Source: an uncultured Luminiphilus sp.
GTDB taxonomy: Bacteria; Pseudomonadota; Gammaproteobacteria; Pseudomonadales; Halieaceae
Length of the DNA stretch: 64,000 nucleotides
Assembly: GCA_943840615.1 (NCBI GenBank)
Contig: CALSVI010000009.1
Location: 186,001 to 250,000 of the forward strand
Direction: 5' to 3'
Positions 1 through 8,945 of the stretch are shown here, piece after piece. Positions within the stretch are counted from its first letter, which is position 1; each line of letters starts with the position of its first letter. The notes under the pieces are model-generated. The model was not told where the DNA came from. It did not search any database and saw nothing but the letters and a program-made list of their open reading frames with translations. The position numbers and the translations under genes were made by a program.

Positions 1-1
1 G

Positions 2-112
2 TCATACTTTGATTTTGCCGAGCGGGTGCGCACGTACCATGAGATCTCGGAGCGAGCCTATCTCAACGGCCGGGACCGCCTGTTGCCGCCGGTGACCCTC
101 ACTGCGGAATAG
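2..112 (+). CDS. C-terminal end of an unidentified protein (cut by window edge)
   Basis: An open frame enters from the left edge and ends at TAG 110-112. It gives about 36 residues, beginning SYFDFAERVRTYHEISERAY and ending LPPVTLTAE. The composition looks like real coding sequence, and the frame runs convergently into the thioesterase gene with an overlap of about 14 bp. I do not recognise the family from this tail, so no function is assigned. It could be the end of a metabolic enzyme, but nothing visible decides that. Confidence 0.5.
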   Translation, partial: SYFDFAERVRTYHEISERAYLNGRDRLLPPVTLTAE

Positions 113-497
113 GTCGGGTCAGTTTGTTTTCATCAATGGCCACGTAGATAAACTCACCCTCGGTCACTTTGAGGGGCTCACCATCCTGCTTGGCGTTAAT
201 CCAGACTTCTACCAAAATGCGCGCGGAGCTCCGGCCCGTCTCGAGGACGTCACAGTAGCAACTCACGACGGCGCCCACGTGAACCGGTGTCAGGAATGAC
301 ATCCCTTCGATCGCGACGGTCGCTACGCGGCCTTCCGCCAATTCCGCTGCGGTAATGCTGCCCGCCAGATCCATTTGCGAGAGTAGCCAGCCACCAAAAA
401 TATCGCCGTTGGCGTTGGTATCCTTTGGCATGGCGATAGTCTGCAGCGCCAATTCACCAAAGGGCCGCGGGTGGGTATCGAGTTCTTCTACTGACAT
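99..497 (-). CDS. yciA: YciA-like acyl-CoA thioesterase
   Basis: Single hot-dog fold thioesterase of 132 residues that hydrolyses acyl-CoA to free acid and CoA in the cytoplasm. The family signature NANGDIFGGWLLSQMD lies at residues 28-43, and Asp43 is the expected catalytic acid. The ATG at 497 was chosen because AAAAGGGG precedes it at good spacing and because family proteins start just before the PFGELALQT segment. The longer frame to 548 adds 17 residues without family resemblance. Length matches YciA (about 130). It lies downstream of, and in the same direction as, the TRAP permease genes. Substrate range cannot be read from sequence. Confidence 0.88.
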   Translation of the reverse strand: MSVEELDTHPRPFGELALQTIAMPKDTNANGDIFGGWLLSQMDLAGSITAAELAEGRVATVAIEGMSFLTPVHVGAVVSCYCDVLETGRSSARILVEVWINAKQDGEPLKVTEGEFIYVAIDENKLTRPIPQ

Positions 498-577
498 GGT
501 CGCCCCTTTTAACGATGCGGATGGATTTAATACTTCGCGGCAATGCATCGGACAAAGACCAACCGCCGGTTAAGCCA

Positions 578-1945
578 TTATCGCCCCAAGACGCCCGGTA
601 GCCATAGCACCAAATTGGGCCACCACCACATCAACACTAGCAGCAGGAGCTGGATGAGCACGAAAGGCAAAACACCCGAATAGATCGCCCGGGTACTCAC
701 ACTCTCAGGCGCCACTCCGCGGAGGTAAAACAGGGCAAAGCCGAAAGGAGGCGTCAGGAACGAGGTCTGAAGATTCACTGCGATCATGACCCCCAGCCAG
801 ATCGGGTCGAAACCCATGGTTAATAAAATAGGACCGACCACCGGGACGACTACAAAGGTGATCTCGATGAAATCGAGAATGAATCCCAGCAAAAACATCA
901 CCAACATCACGACCAGCAGTGCCCTTTGTGGTCCACCGCCCAGCTCCTCAAAAAAAGATTCGATCATGGCGTCACCACCGAACCCCCGAAATACCAGCGA
1001 AAATACCGCGGCGCCGATCAGGATCAGAAAGACCATGCTGGTGGTGTATAGGGTGGACCGGGAGATGTCTTGCAACACGCTAAGGCTCAGGGCGCCTCGG
1101 CATAACGCCAGCAGCAATGCTCCGGTGGCGCCAACGCCGGCTGCTTCTGTAGGTGTGGCGGCTCCGATGAGAATGGAGCCGAGTACCAACATGATTAAAC
1201 CCAGCGGCGGCAGTACGGCCAAAGCGGCTGACCGCACGTCGGTTTTGTCGACCGCAGCGGGTGGCGCGCTACCCGGTTGCAGGAGGGCACGGAGTAGCAG
1301 GTAGCCGAGATAAAGCATCACCAACAGCACCCCCGGCACCATGGCGCCCACAAACAAGTCGCCCACCGATACGGTGTCTGTGTTGATGATGTTCATCCGT
1401 AATTGCGCCTGTTGGTAGGCGCTCGACATGATGTCGCCCAGCAGCACCAACGCAATAGAAGGCGGAATAATTTGCCCCAGCGTGCCCGTGGCACAAATCG
1501 TCCCTGCAGCGAGCTGAGGCGAATAACCTGCTTTGAGCATGGTTGGCAGGGCCAGCACACCCATTGTGACGACAGTGGCACCCACAATGCCGGTGCTGGC
1601 GGCCAGTAACGCACCCACCACAATCACAGCGACGCCCAGTCCGCCCGGTCGGGCGCCAAATAGCCCCGCCATATTAGCCAACAGATCTTCTGCTATCCGT
1701 GCCCGCTCGAGTACCACACCCATGAGGATGAAAAGGGGCACAGCAACGAGGGTCTCGTTTCCCATGGTGCCGAAAATTCTGGCGGTCAGCGCTGATAGGT
1801 AATCGGGGTCAAAATGGCCAAGCAGGATGCCGAGGGCCGCAAAGCCTAATGCGGTGCCGCCCAGCGTTAGCGCAACAGGGAAGCCGAGCAGCAATACGCC
1901 ACAGACTACAACGAACATGGCCAGCGCGAGCTGACCCTCGATCAC
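578..1945 (-). CDS. dctM: TRAP transporter large permease (DctM)
   Basis: Large membrane subunit of a tripartite ATP-independent periplasmic transporter, which takes up organic acids using the sodium gradient. The 455-residue protein is nearly all hydrophobic helices (about 12). It carries family segments such as PLFILMGVVLERARIAEDLL, GIVGATVVTMGVLALP and GQIIPPSIALVLLG. The GTG at 1945 overlaps the dctQ stop (GTGA) and follows GGGAG, so translational coupling is likely; the upstream ATG at 1987 would lie inside dctQ. No DctP binding-protein gene is in the window, so the substrate is unknown. The family also includes mannitol/chloroaromatic-type members, so a dicarboxylate should not be assumed. 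Confidence 0.92.
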   Translation of the reverse strand: MIEGQLALAMFVVVCGVLLLGFPVALTLGGTALGFAALGILLGHFDPDYLSALTARIFGTMGNETLVAVPLFILMGVVLERARIAEDLLANMAGLFGARPGGLGVAVIVVGALLAASTGIVGATVVTMGVLALPTMLKAGYSPQLAAGTICATGTLGQIIPPSIALVLLGDIMSSAYQQAQLRMNIINTDTVSVGDLFVGAMVPGVLLVMLYLGYLLLRALLQPGSAPPAAVDKTDVRSAALAVLPPLGLIMLVLGSILIGAATPTEAAGVGATGALLLALCRGALSLSVLQDISRSTLYTTSMVFLILIGAAVFSLVFRGFGGDAMIESFFEELGGGPQRALLVVMLVMFLLGFILDFIEITFVVVPVVGPILLTMGFDPIWLGVMIAVNLQTSFLTPPFGFALFYLRGVAPESVSTRAIYSGVLPFVLIQLLLLVLMWWWPNLVLWLPGVLGR

Positions 1946-2457
1946 GACGCGCTCCCGCGCCGCAGTGCCGATAGCGCGCGCTGGCACTGCGCCAGTGATT
2001 GCAGCGCCAGCAGTAGGGCCATCACGGGTATTAAGGTTTTAAGCAAAAAAACATAGGGTAGTCCGCCAGGCTCCGGGGAGGCCTCTCGAGCGGACCAGCT
2101 GCCCAGCACATAGTCCAGCGATCCCCAGCCAATCAGGACGCACACCGGCAAAGTGAAGATGATATGGCCGAGAATATTGACCCAGGCCTTTTGCCGCTGA
2201 CTAAAGCCACGATAAAAAATGTCGACTCGCACATGCTGATCTGCTCCCAATGTCACTGCGGCGCCGAGCATAAACACGGTGGCGTGCAGGTACTGCACGG
2301 ATTCCTGCGCCGCAATCGCCCCGGTGTTGAAACCGTAGCGCAGTATCACAATGATCAGTACAAGAAGCGCCATAGCAGGAACACACCAAGAGATGACGCG
2401 GCCCAGCCAAGCGATGATCTGGTCGATACTGCTCGCCGGGAGGGCCTCGTTTGTCAT
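1942..2457 (-). CDS. dctQ: TRAP transporter small permease (DctQ)
   Basis: Small membrane subunit of the TRAP transporter, partner of the DctM encoded next. The protein has 171 residues and four predicted transmembrane helices. It shows the usual DctQ landmarks: an arginine after the first helix (ILRYGFN), AAQESVQYLHATVFMLG, and the conserved stretch GADQHVRVDIFY. The ATG at 2457 (MTNEALPAS) was preferred over 2499 because GGGAACAAG precedes it and the extra 14 residues are polar and unlike the family. It is transcribed divergently from yaaA, about 75 bp away, and its stop overlaps the dctM start by four bases. Confidence 0.87.
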   Translation of the reverse strand: MTNEALPASSIDQIIAWLGRVISWCVPAMALLVLIIVILRYGFNTGAIAAQESVQYLHATVFMLGAAVTLGADQHVRVDIFYRGFSQRQKAWVNILGHIIFTLPVCVLIGWGSLDYVLGSWSAREASPEPGGLPYVFLLKTLIPVMALLLALQSLAQCQRALSALRRGSAS

Positions 2458-2532
2458 CTTGTTCCCATGGTGTTTATCGGTGACGTCCAAGGTTATCATT
2501 CCGTTCCTATAGATTGCAGAAGAGGCAAACCC

Positions 2533-3318
2533 GTGCTTTCCATTCTGTCGCCAGCTAAGACCCTCGACTACGAGACTGCACCCACGACAAAAAAATCGAC
2601 GCAGCCACTGTTCATTGAGCAGGCCACGTCATTGGTCGCCAACGCCCGCAAAATGGACCCGGAAGATATTCAGGCCTTAATGGGTGTTTCGGCGAAAATT
2701 GCCGCGCTCAATCATGCGCGGTTTATGAATTGGGACCCAGCGTTCACGCTGAGTAATGCCAAGCAGTCAGTATTGGCTTTCAAGGGCGATGTGTATACGG
2801 GACTTGAGGCCAATACGCTCAGCACGGAAGAGTTGGCCTTCGCCCAGAAACACCTGCGTATTCTGTCGGGTTTGTATGGCCTGCTGCGGCCGCTGGACTT
2901 AATGCAGCCCTACCGCTTGGAAATGGGCCTGCCTTTTGAGAATGCGGGTGGTAAGAACCTCTATGAGTTCTGGGGGGATCAGATTACCGAGACGCTGGGG
3001 AAGCATCTCAAGGCCAGCGGCAGCCCGGTGCTGGTTAACCTCGCGTCTAATGAGTATTTCAAGGCGGTGAAACCAAAGCTCTTGGATGCAGATGTCATTA
3101 CTCCGCAGTTCCGCGATCTGAAGAATGGCCAGTACAAGATGATTTCCTTCTTTGCGAAGAAGGCGCGTGGCTTGATGGCGCGCTACATTATTCAGGAGGG
3201 CCTGACGGACCCCGCAAGGCTGAAGCGCTTCAAGGGTGAGGGCTATTACTACAGCGCCGATCATTCAGAGGGGAATACTTGGGTGTTTCTGCGCGACGCG
3301 CCCCCTCAGGCAGGTTGA
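2533..3318 (+). CDS. yaaA: Peroxide stress protein YaaA
   Basis: YaaA/DUF328 family protein of 261 residues. E. coli YaaA limits intracellular iron during hydrogen peroxide stress and binds DNA. The start is GTG at 2533 (LSILSPAKTLDYE, the canonical N-terminus) behind AGAAGAGG; the frame stays open far upstream, but that part overlaps dctQ on the other strand and is not coding. Family landmarks include LSPAKTLDY, LNHARFMNW, AFKGDVYTGL, LRILSGLYGLLRPLD and FKGEGYYY near the end. The last 13 bases overlap the end of the convergent FemAB-like gene. Confidence 0.93.
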   Translation: MLSILSPAKTLDYETAPTTKKSTQPLFIEQATSLVANARKMDPEDIQALMGVSAKIAALNHARFMNWDPAFTLSNAKQSVLAFKGDVYTGLEANTLSTEELAFAQKHLRILSGLYGLLRPLDLMQPYRLEMGLPFENAGGKNLYEFWGDQITETLGKHLKASGSPVLVNLASNEYFKAVKPKLLDADVITPQFRDLKNGQYKMISFFAKKARGLMARYIIQEGLTDPARLKRFKGEGYYYSADHSEGNTWVFLRDAPPQAG

Positions 3319-4460
3319 TCGCCCTCTTGCTTGAAGGGTAGCAGCGACGCGGCTTCCCGCTGATAGGCACGTACGTGCTCTGATTCTTGCGCTGAGAATT
3401 GTGCGACTGCCTCGCGCAGTTTTTCGTCGACAATCCAGTGATTGGAGTACGTCAGAATGGGCTCGAACCCACGCTGAATCTTGTGTTCCCCCTGCGCACC
3501 CGGATCAAAACGCGACAAACCCTTCTCGATACAGTATTCGATGCCCCGGTAATAGCAGGCTTCAAAGTGCAGGTAATCAAATTCTGCAAGGCAGCCCCAA
3601 TAGCGCCCGTACAGCGTGTCTGCCCCCTCGAAAAATAACGCGGCGGCGACCGGCTGCTGTTCACGGTGGGCGATCACCATCACGGGCGCCTGACCCAACT
3701 GAGGACAGGTCTCGGTAAAAAACGTCGCCGTCAAATAGCCACCGTGGCCCGATCGTTTGGCATAGGTCGTTTGGTAGCAGCGGTGAAAAAACCGCCAGTG
3801 CTCCGGAGTGATCGCCTCGCCTTTTAAGGTGACTAGCGAAAGCCCTTGACGGCTAATTTGCTCACGCTCGCGCCGCAGATTTTTACGCTTGCGACTGCTG
3901 AAGCGGTCCAAAAAGTCCTGAAAGTCGCGATAACCGCGGTTGAACCAATGAAACTGGGTCGTCAGCCGTTGTGACATGCCGCAGTTTGACAATTGTGCCG
4001 AGGCCGATTCTTCAAGGAACAGGACATGCCAGCTGGAGACATCGAGCGACTCACACAGCGCCTTCATGCCAGCAGCGACCTGTGGCAGGCCGATCTGGTC
4101 ATTTTCTACCTGGGCAAAGCGCTGCCCGGTCGCGGGAGTGAACGGAATGCCGGTGACCAGTTTGGGGTAATAACGAAGCCCCATACGTTGCCAGGCATCA
4201 GCCCAAGACCAGTCAAAGACATACTCTCCGTAGCTGTGCGTCTTGAGGTAAGCGGGTACGAGCCCCACCAGTGACCCCGACTGCTCGAGGCGAACATGTG
4301 TGGGTTGCCAGCCGGTTTCTGCGGTGGTGCAACCCGATGCCTCGAGGCCTGTCAGAAAGTGCCAGCTTAAAAAAGGATCACCGCCACCAAAATAGCGGTG
4401 CCACTCACTGGATTCAATCTCGGTCAGTGACCGATGGACGGTGGCATGAAGGGGGTCCAT
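3306..4460 (-). CDS. FemAB-like / GNAT-fold protein (DUF482, PF04339 type)
   Basis: A 384-residue soluble protein resembling the large PF04339 family (peptidoglycan-recognition/FemAB-like, GNAT fold). Recognisable segments are DPFLSWHFLTGLEASG near residues 28-43, KTHSYGEYVFDWSWADA, the basic run FSSRKRKNLRREREQ near the middle, and FDPGAQGEHKIQRGFEP near the C-terminus, all typical of the family. The enzymatic activity of such proteins is generally unproven; acyl or aminoacyl transfer is inferred from fold. It sits 6 bp downstream of ubiA on the same strand and is probably cotranscribed with it. Confidence 0.83.
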   Translation of the reverse strand: MDPLHATVHRSLTEIESSEWHRYFGGGDPFLSWHFLTGLEASGCTTAETGWQPTHVRLEQSGSLVGLVPAYLKTHSYGEYVFDWSWADAWQRMGLRYYPKLVTGIPFTPATGQRFAQVENDQIGLPQVAAGMKALCESLDVSSWHVLFLEESASAQLSNCGMSQRLTTQFHWFNRGYRDFQDFLDRFSSRKRKNLRREREQISRQGLSLVTLKGEAITPEHWRFFHRCYQTTYAKRSGHGGYLTATFFTETCPQLGQAPVMVIAHREQQPVAAALFFEGADTLYGRYWGCLAEFDYLHFEACYYRGIEYCIEKGLSRFDPGAQGEHKIQRGFEPILTYSNHWIVDEKLREAVAQFSAQESEHVRAYQREAASLLPFKQEGDQPA

Positions 4461-4466
4461 GAGGTG

Positions 4467-5381
4467 TTAGAGCGTCGCGCTGGTGCCGAGCCAGAAGTGA
4501 CCGCACAGGCCCATCAGGATCAGCAGTCCAATCCATTTGCTCTGGTTAAAGGCGATAAAACACTGGCGGGTATCGCGCGCCCTGATCCGCCACAAGTGGC
4601 GGCCAAAAAGCGCACCCACCGCGACCACGGCGGCGTCATAAATTAAGCCGAGCTCAAAGGCGACGCCGCAGCGCCAAAAGGCGAACAGGCAGAGGCACTG
4701 CAGGAGGCCAATAATTCGGACATCGAGGTCTCCGAATAGAATGGCAGTCGATTTTATACCGACAGCCAGATCGTCTTCTCGGTCGACCATAGCGTATTGC
4801 GTGTCGTAAACCACTGTCCACAGCACGTTGGCGGCGAACAGCCACCACAGCGCGCCGGGCAGCGTGTTGGCGCTTGCCGCGAAGGCCATCGGAATACTCC
4901 AGGCAAAAGCAACGCCCAGCACAATTTGGGGCCAGTGGGTGACGCGCTTCATCAACGGATAAATCAGCGCGAGTGCTGCTCCGGCGAAAGAGAGCTGAAT
5001 GGTCAGCGTGTTGGTCAGCGCTACTAATGTCAGTGCGACAACCAATAGTGCCAGTAACAGTACGCCCGCCTCTTTCACGCTCAGCGCGCCTGTTACCAGT
5101 GGCCGCAAGCGAGTGCGTTCGACGTAACCATCGAGGTTGCGGTCAGCCAGATCATTGGCGATGCAGCCCGCGGCGCGCATCACGACCGCACCAGCCAAAA
5201 AGATCCCGACCAAGTGAGGTGGTGGATAGCCTTCATTAGCGAGCACGATGCCCCAGAGGGTTGGAGCCAGTAGCAAGAACGTACCAATGGGCTTGTCAAA
5301 GCGCGTGATCTCGATCATGGCGCGCCACCTGCCGGAAGCAGGAGTGTTGGCGGTATCGAGCGAGGAGGACGACTCAGTCAA
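4467..5381 (-). CDS. ubiA: 4-hydroxybenzoate polyprenyltransferase
   Basis: Membrane enzyme that attaches the polyprenyl tail to 4-hydroxybenzoate in ubiquinone synthesis. At 304 residues it has the usual length and about 8-9 transmembrane segments. The first prenyl-diphosphate/magnesium motif NDLADRNLD is at residues 76-84, and the second, YDTQYAMVDREDD, follows in the later half; RFDKPIGTFLLLAPTLWG near residue 27 is typical of UbiA. It lies downstream of recG on the same strand, with a 68-bp gap. Together with ubiH and ubiI near 59-61 kb it shows an aerobic ubiquinone pathway. No chorismate lyase (ubiC) gene is adjacent. Confidence 0.96.
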   Translation of the reverse strand: MTESSSSLDTANTPASGRWRAMIEITRFDKPIGTFLLLAPTLWGIVLANEGYPPPHLVGIFLAGAVVMRAAGCIANDLADRNLDGYVERTRLRPLVTGALSVKEAGVLLLALLVVALTLVALTNTLTIQLSFAGAALALIYPLMKRVTHWPQIVLGVAFAWSIPMAFAASANTLPGALWWLFAANVLWTVVYDTQYAMVDREDDLAVGIKSTAILFGDLDVRIIGLLQCLCLFAFWRCGVAFELGLIYDAAVVAVGALFGRHLWRIRARDTRQCFIAFNQSKWIGLLILMGLCGHFWLGTSATL

Positions 5382-5449
5382 CGGGTGTGATTCTTATAAC
5401 GCGGGCTGACAGTCTAGCGGCCTGTGTGGGGGGATGCGACACCTCTTGC

Positions 5450-7513
5450 TCAAACCCGGGCAAAATCAGCCCGGGCGCCTGACCAGCGCTGCATCAGACC
5501 GCGCGCGCGCTCCGGGTCGCTTTGATACATTCGAGCCGCTAAGGCCTGTGCTTCGATCAGCAGCGGCTCGTGCTCGGGTAGCCGCGCCACGCGGAACTCA
5601 GCGAGACCGGTTTGTCTCGTTCCCAGCAGCTCTCCGGGTCCCCGGATCTCCAGATCAGCCTCAGCGATAACAAAGCCATCGTGAGAATCCTGCATCACCT
5701 TCAGCCGCTGCTGAGCGGTGGCAGACAGCGGTTGGCGGAACAAAAGTAAGCAGTGGCTATTGATGGTCCCTCGTCCCACTCGCCCTCTCAGCTGATGCAG
5801 CTGTGCCAGGCCGAGCCGCTCGGCATTGTCGATAATCATCAGGCTGGCGTTAGGCACGTCCACGCCTACTTCAATGACGGTGGTCGCCACCAGTAGCTGT
5901 ATGTCGCCGCGCTTGAACTGCTCCATGACCGTTGCCTTCTCCGTGGGCTTCAGCTTGCCGTGTACCAGACCAATAGTGATACCAGCCAACGCATGGCTTA
6001 ACGCGTCCTGTGTTGCCTCGGCGGCCTCGATGTCCAGCGTGTCACTTTCTTCAATGGCGGTGCAAACCCAGTAGGCCTGCCGACCCTCACTGCAGGCCAC
6101 GCCCACTCTTCGAATCACTGCCTCGCGGCGGGCGTGATCGATCAGAGTGGTGGTCACGGGTTGCCGACCCGGCGGCAGTTCGTCAATGATCGAGCAGTCG
6201 AGATCGCCATAAGCGACCATAGCCAACGAACGGGGGATCGGTGTCGCGGTGAGTGCAAGCTGATGAGGACGCTGATCTTCGGCCCCTTTATCGGCGAGTG
6301 CCAGACGCTGATGAACACCAAAACGGTGTTGCTCGTCGACAATGATGAGACCGAGTTGATCGAACCGGACATCCTCCTGAAAAAGGGCGTGCGTGCCGAC
6401 CACGATGCCCGCATCACCTGTCACGAGCTTGTCGAGGACGGCCTCACGAGCTTTGCCTTTGGTACGACCACTCAGCCAGGTCACAGACAGCCCTAACGGC
6501 GCGAACCAAGTGTGTAGATTCGCGAAATGCTGCTCGGCCAACAGCTCGGTGGGTGCCATAAAGGCAACCTGATAGCCGGCCGATAGGGTATCCAGCGCTG
6601 CCCGGGCGGCGACGAGGGTTTTTCCTGAGCCGACATCGCCCTGCACGAGCCGCAGCATGGGCTGCTGTGCAGACATATCGTCTGCGAGCTCTCGGGCAAC
6701 GCGTTCTTGCGCGACCGTTGGTGTAAACGGAAGGCTGGCAAGAAACGCCGTCGTGATAGGTGATAAGGGCGCGATAGGCGGTGCACGATGTTGTCGCTCT
6801 GTGTCCCGCACGCCCTGTACGGTCAGCTGGTGGGCGATTAATTCCTCGCGGGCCAGCCGGATCTGGGCGGGGTGGTGACCCTGCTGGATCTCACTCAATG
6901 CCGCGGTGGGCGGCGGGTTATGGAGAAAGGCAATGGCCTCGTGGAGTGTGATCTGGTCTTCGGTCAGATTGGCCAGTAAATCCTCGGGTGGGTTGTTGCC
7001 GAGCACGGTTAACGCCTGACCGCAAAGCTTGCGCCACGTGCTCTGACCGAGGCCGCTGACCGTGGGGTACACGGGCGTCAGCGCGGTCTCCACCAGATTG
7101 CCGCCGTCGCCCAGCCGGTACTCCGGGTGAATCATCTCAAGCTGTCCACCCAGACGACGAGGGGTGCCAAAAAGCTGCACCGAAGAGCCCTGTTTGAACT
7201 GCGAGACCTGCGCCTGCCGAAAATGGAAAAACCGAACGGTAAGTAGCCCGCTGCTGTCTTCTATCTTCACGACTAATGTGCGTCGACGGCCCATGGTCAC
7301 GGCGGCTGCGCGAATTTCACCCTCGATTAATCCATCCACTTGATCTTGCAGCCCGCCGATGGGGGTGACCTGCGTCCTGTCCTGATAACGGAGCGGAAAA
7401 TGGAACAGTAAATCCTCGAGCGACCGGATACCGATATCCGATAGCCGGGCAGCCATTTTATCGCCCACCCCACGGAGGACTGTTACGGGGTTGTGGAGAA
7501 TGGTTTGACTCAA
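5450..7513 (-). CDS. recG: ATP-dependent DNA helicase RecG
   Basis: Superfamily 2 DNA translocase that remodels stalled forks and Holliday junctions. It has 687 residues, typical for RecG. Domains in order are an N-terminal wedge/OB domain (about 1-150, with LRGVGDKMAARL), helicase motif I GDVGSGKT at 292-299, motif II DEQH at 393-396, TATPIPRSLAM, and a C-terminal helicase half ending with QLHQLRGRVGRG and the RecG-specific tail ELLGTRQTGLAEFRVA. The gene is divergent from the SDR gene at 7585. In E. coli recG lies near gmk–rpoZ–spoT; here it is separated from spoT by ridA and the SDR gene. Confidence 0.97.
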   Translation of the reverse strand: MSQTILHNPVTVLRGVGDKMAARLSDIGIRSLEDLLFHFPLRYQDRTQVTPIGGLQDQVDGLIEGEIRAAAVTMGRRRTLVVKIEDSSGLLTVRFFHFRQAQVSQFKQGSSVQLFGTPRRLGGQLEMIHPEYRLGDGGNLVETALTPVYPTVSGLGQSTWRKLCGQALTVLGNNPPEDLLANLTEDQITLHEAIAFLHNPPPTAALSEIQQGHHPAQIRLAREELIAHQLTVQGVRDTERQHRAPPIAPLSPITTAFLASLPFTPTVAQERVARELADDMSAQQPMLRLVQGDVGSGKTLVAARAALDTLSAGYQVAFMAPTELLAEQHFANLHTWFAPLGLSVTWLSGRTKGKAREAVLDKLVTGDAGIVVGTHALFQEDVRFDQLGLIIVDEQHRFGVHQRLALADKGAEDQRPHQLALTATPIPRSLAMVAYGDLDCSIIDELPPGRQPVTTTLIDHARREAVIRRVGVACSEGRQAYWVCTAIEESDTLDIEAAEATQDALSHALAGITIGLVHGKLKPTEKATVMEQFKRGDIQLLVATTVIEVGVDVPNASLMIIDNAERLGLAQLHQLRGRVGRGTINSHCLLLFRQPLSATAQQRLKVMQDSHDGFVIAEADLEIRGPGELLGTRQTGLAEFRVARLPEHEPLLIEAQALAARMYQSDPERARGLMQRWSGARADFARV

Positions 7514-7584
7514 GCGTATCCCGTTGAGAAAAGGTCTCGTGCTAGGGTGGTATCTTAGCCACTCTTTGATGAGGTCGTGAAGTC

Positions 7585-8436
7585 ATGCGAGTGCTGATCC
7601 TCGGTTGTGGTGACATTGGTGTGCGCGTTGGCGCCTCTCTTATCGAGAGGGACTGGCGCGTTGCGGCCGTGCGCCGCAATCCGAATCAGCTGCCTGCGAC
7701 CTTTGAGAGTTACGCGCTAGATCTAACCGATCCCGACAGCTTCGCATCGATGGCACCCATCCAACCTGACTATGTCGTGGTCACGCCCACGCCGCAGTCT
7801 TACGACCCCGCGGGCTATCATGCCGGTTTTGCCGGCGTAGCGCAGTCACTGGCTGCGCAGGGCTGGTTGCGCCAGTGCCGCCGGTTGATCTGGGTCTCTT
7901 CGACCCGTGTTTATCGGGAGTCGGACGGTGGCTGGGTGGATGAGTATTCGCCATTGAATCTCGATGAGCCTCAAGCGCATGCCATGGTAGCGGCGGAAGC
8001 GACGATTCGCCGCGCTGCCACCGCAACGATTATCCGTCCGGCGGGGGTTTATGGAGATCCTAAGGGGATGCTCATCCGCCGGGTGCAATCAGGAGAGGGC
8101 GGTGCGACAGATGCCCACTACGGGAATCGTATTCATCGCGACGATCTGTCACGGCTGATCGTGCATTGCTTGCTTCGTGACCAAAGAGGCCAATCGGTGC
8201 CACCGACGCTGATCGGGGCGGATCACGATACGACCCCGACCCACGAGGTTGAAGATTGGCTGGCGGCACAGTTAGACGTGGCTATTGTCAGACAGACGAG
8301 CAGCGCCCGGACGCGTGCCAACCGGCGCTGTCGAAGCACCTTGCTCGAGTCGATCGGCTTTACGCTGTCCTACCCTACTTGGCGTGAAGGCTATGCCGCC
8401 TCGCTCACTATCCGGGCGGCATCGGGACAGGCATAG
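7585..8436 (+). CDS. NAD(P)-dependent epimerase/dehydratase-like SDR protein
   Basis: Atypical extended short-chain dehydrogenase/reductase of 283 residues, similar in layout to E. coli YeeZ. The N-terminal Rossmann motif LILGCGDIGVRVG is at residues 3-15. WVSSTRVYRES follows near residue 105, carrying the Ser-Ser-Thr-x-Val-Tyr segment of the family, then IIRPAGVYG near 152. The typical YxxxK pair is not clearly present, so catalytic activity is uncertain and a sugar-nucleotide role should not be assumed. It is the only plus-strand gene between ridA and recG and is divergent from recG. Substrate unknown. Confidence 0.78.
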   Translation: MRVLILGCGDIGVRVGASLIERDWRVAAVRRNPNQLPATFESYALDLTDPDSFASMAPIQPDYVVVTPTPQSYDPAGYHAGFAGVAQSLAAQGWLRQCRRLIWVSSTRVYRESDGGWVDEYSPLNLDEPQAHAMVAAEATIRRAATATIIRPAGVYGDPKGMLIRRVQSGEGGATDAHYGNRIHRDDLSRLIVHCLLRDQRGQSVPPTLIGADHDTTPTHEVEDWLAAQLDVAIVRQTSSARTRANRRCRSTLLESIGFTLSYPTWREGYAASLTIRAASGQA

Positions 8437-8448
8437 ATCCGTGCCCGC

Positions 8449-8832
8449 TTAAAGGGCGAGAATCGCCTCGACTTCGATGCGCGCACCTTTGGGTAAAGCG
8501 GCAACCTGAACACAGGCTCTTGCAGGGTAGGGTTCATTGAAATGGCTGACCATCACGGCATTGACGGCATCGAAGTCTCCGAGGTCCGTCAGTGAAATAT
8601 TAATTTTGACAGCGTCATTCAACGTTCCGCCCGCAGCCGTTGCGACCGCACTGAGGTTATTGAATACCTGCTCTGCCTCGGCAGTAATGTCCGCCGTCAC
8701 CATCTCCATAGAGACCGGATCAAGCGGTATTTGCCCCGATATCCAGACAGTGTTTCCCACCTTGATGCCCTGCGAGTAAGGCCCGATGGCTTGCGGTGCT
8801 GATTGAGTGGCGATAACGGCTCGGTTGGACAC
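8449..8832 (-). CDS. ridA: RidA family enamine/imine deaminase
   Basis: RidA hydrolyses reactive enamine/imine intermediates, such as 2-aminoacrylate made by PLP enzymes like threonine dehydratase (ilvA is in this window). The GTG start at 8832 gives 127 residues, the usual length, and is preceded by GGGAG at six-base spacing. Landmarks are APQAIGPYSQGIKVGNTVWI, GQIPLDP, and the C-terminal PARACVQVAALPKGARIEVE with the conserved substrate-binding arginine. The frame also extends upstream to an ATG at 8946 that overlaps the spoT stop; the extra 38 residues look like a Tat signal (see findings). Gene order spoT–ridA is common in gammaproteobacteria. Confidence 0.92.
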   Translation of the reverse strand: MSNRAVIATQSAPQAIGPYSQGIKVGNTVWISGQIPLDPVSMEMVTADITAEAEQVFNNLSAVATAAGGTLNDAVKINISLTDLGDFDAVNAVMVSHFNEPYPARACVQVAALPKGARIEVEAILAL

Positions 8833-8945
8833 AATGAACTCCCGTGAATGTGCAGAGGGCACTTTATTGAATAACGGACTGAGTGAGGCTGCAAGGCCTA
8901 ACAAGAAGCGACGGCGACCGATAATGCCGCGGGTGATAGACAGCA

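Noticed and set aside
5455-5475. CCCGGGC/GCCCGGG hairpin at the end of recG as a terminator
   Set aside because: It lies in the last recG codons and is followed by only three Ts before other bases; ubiA follows in the same direction.
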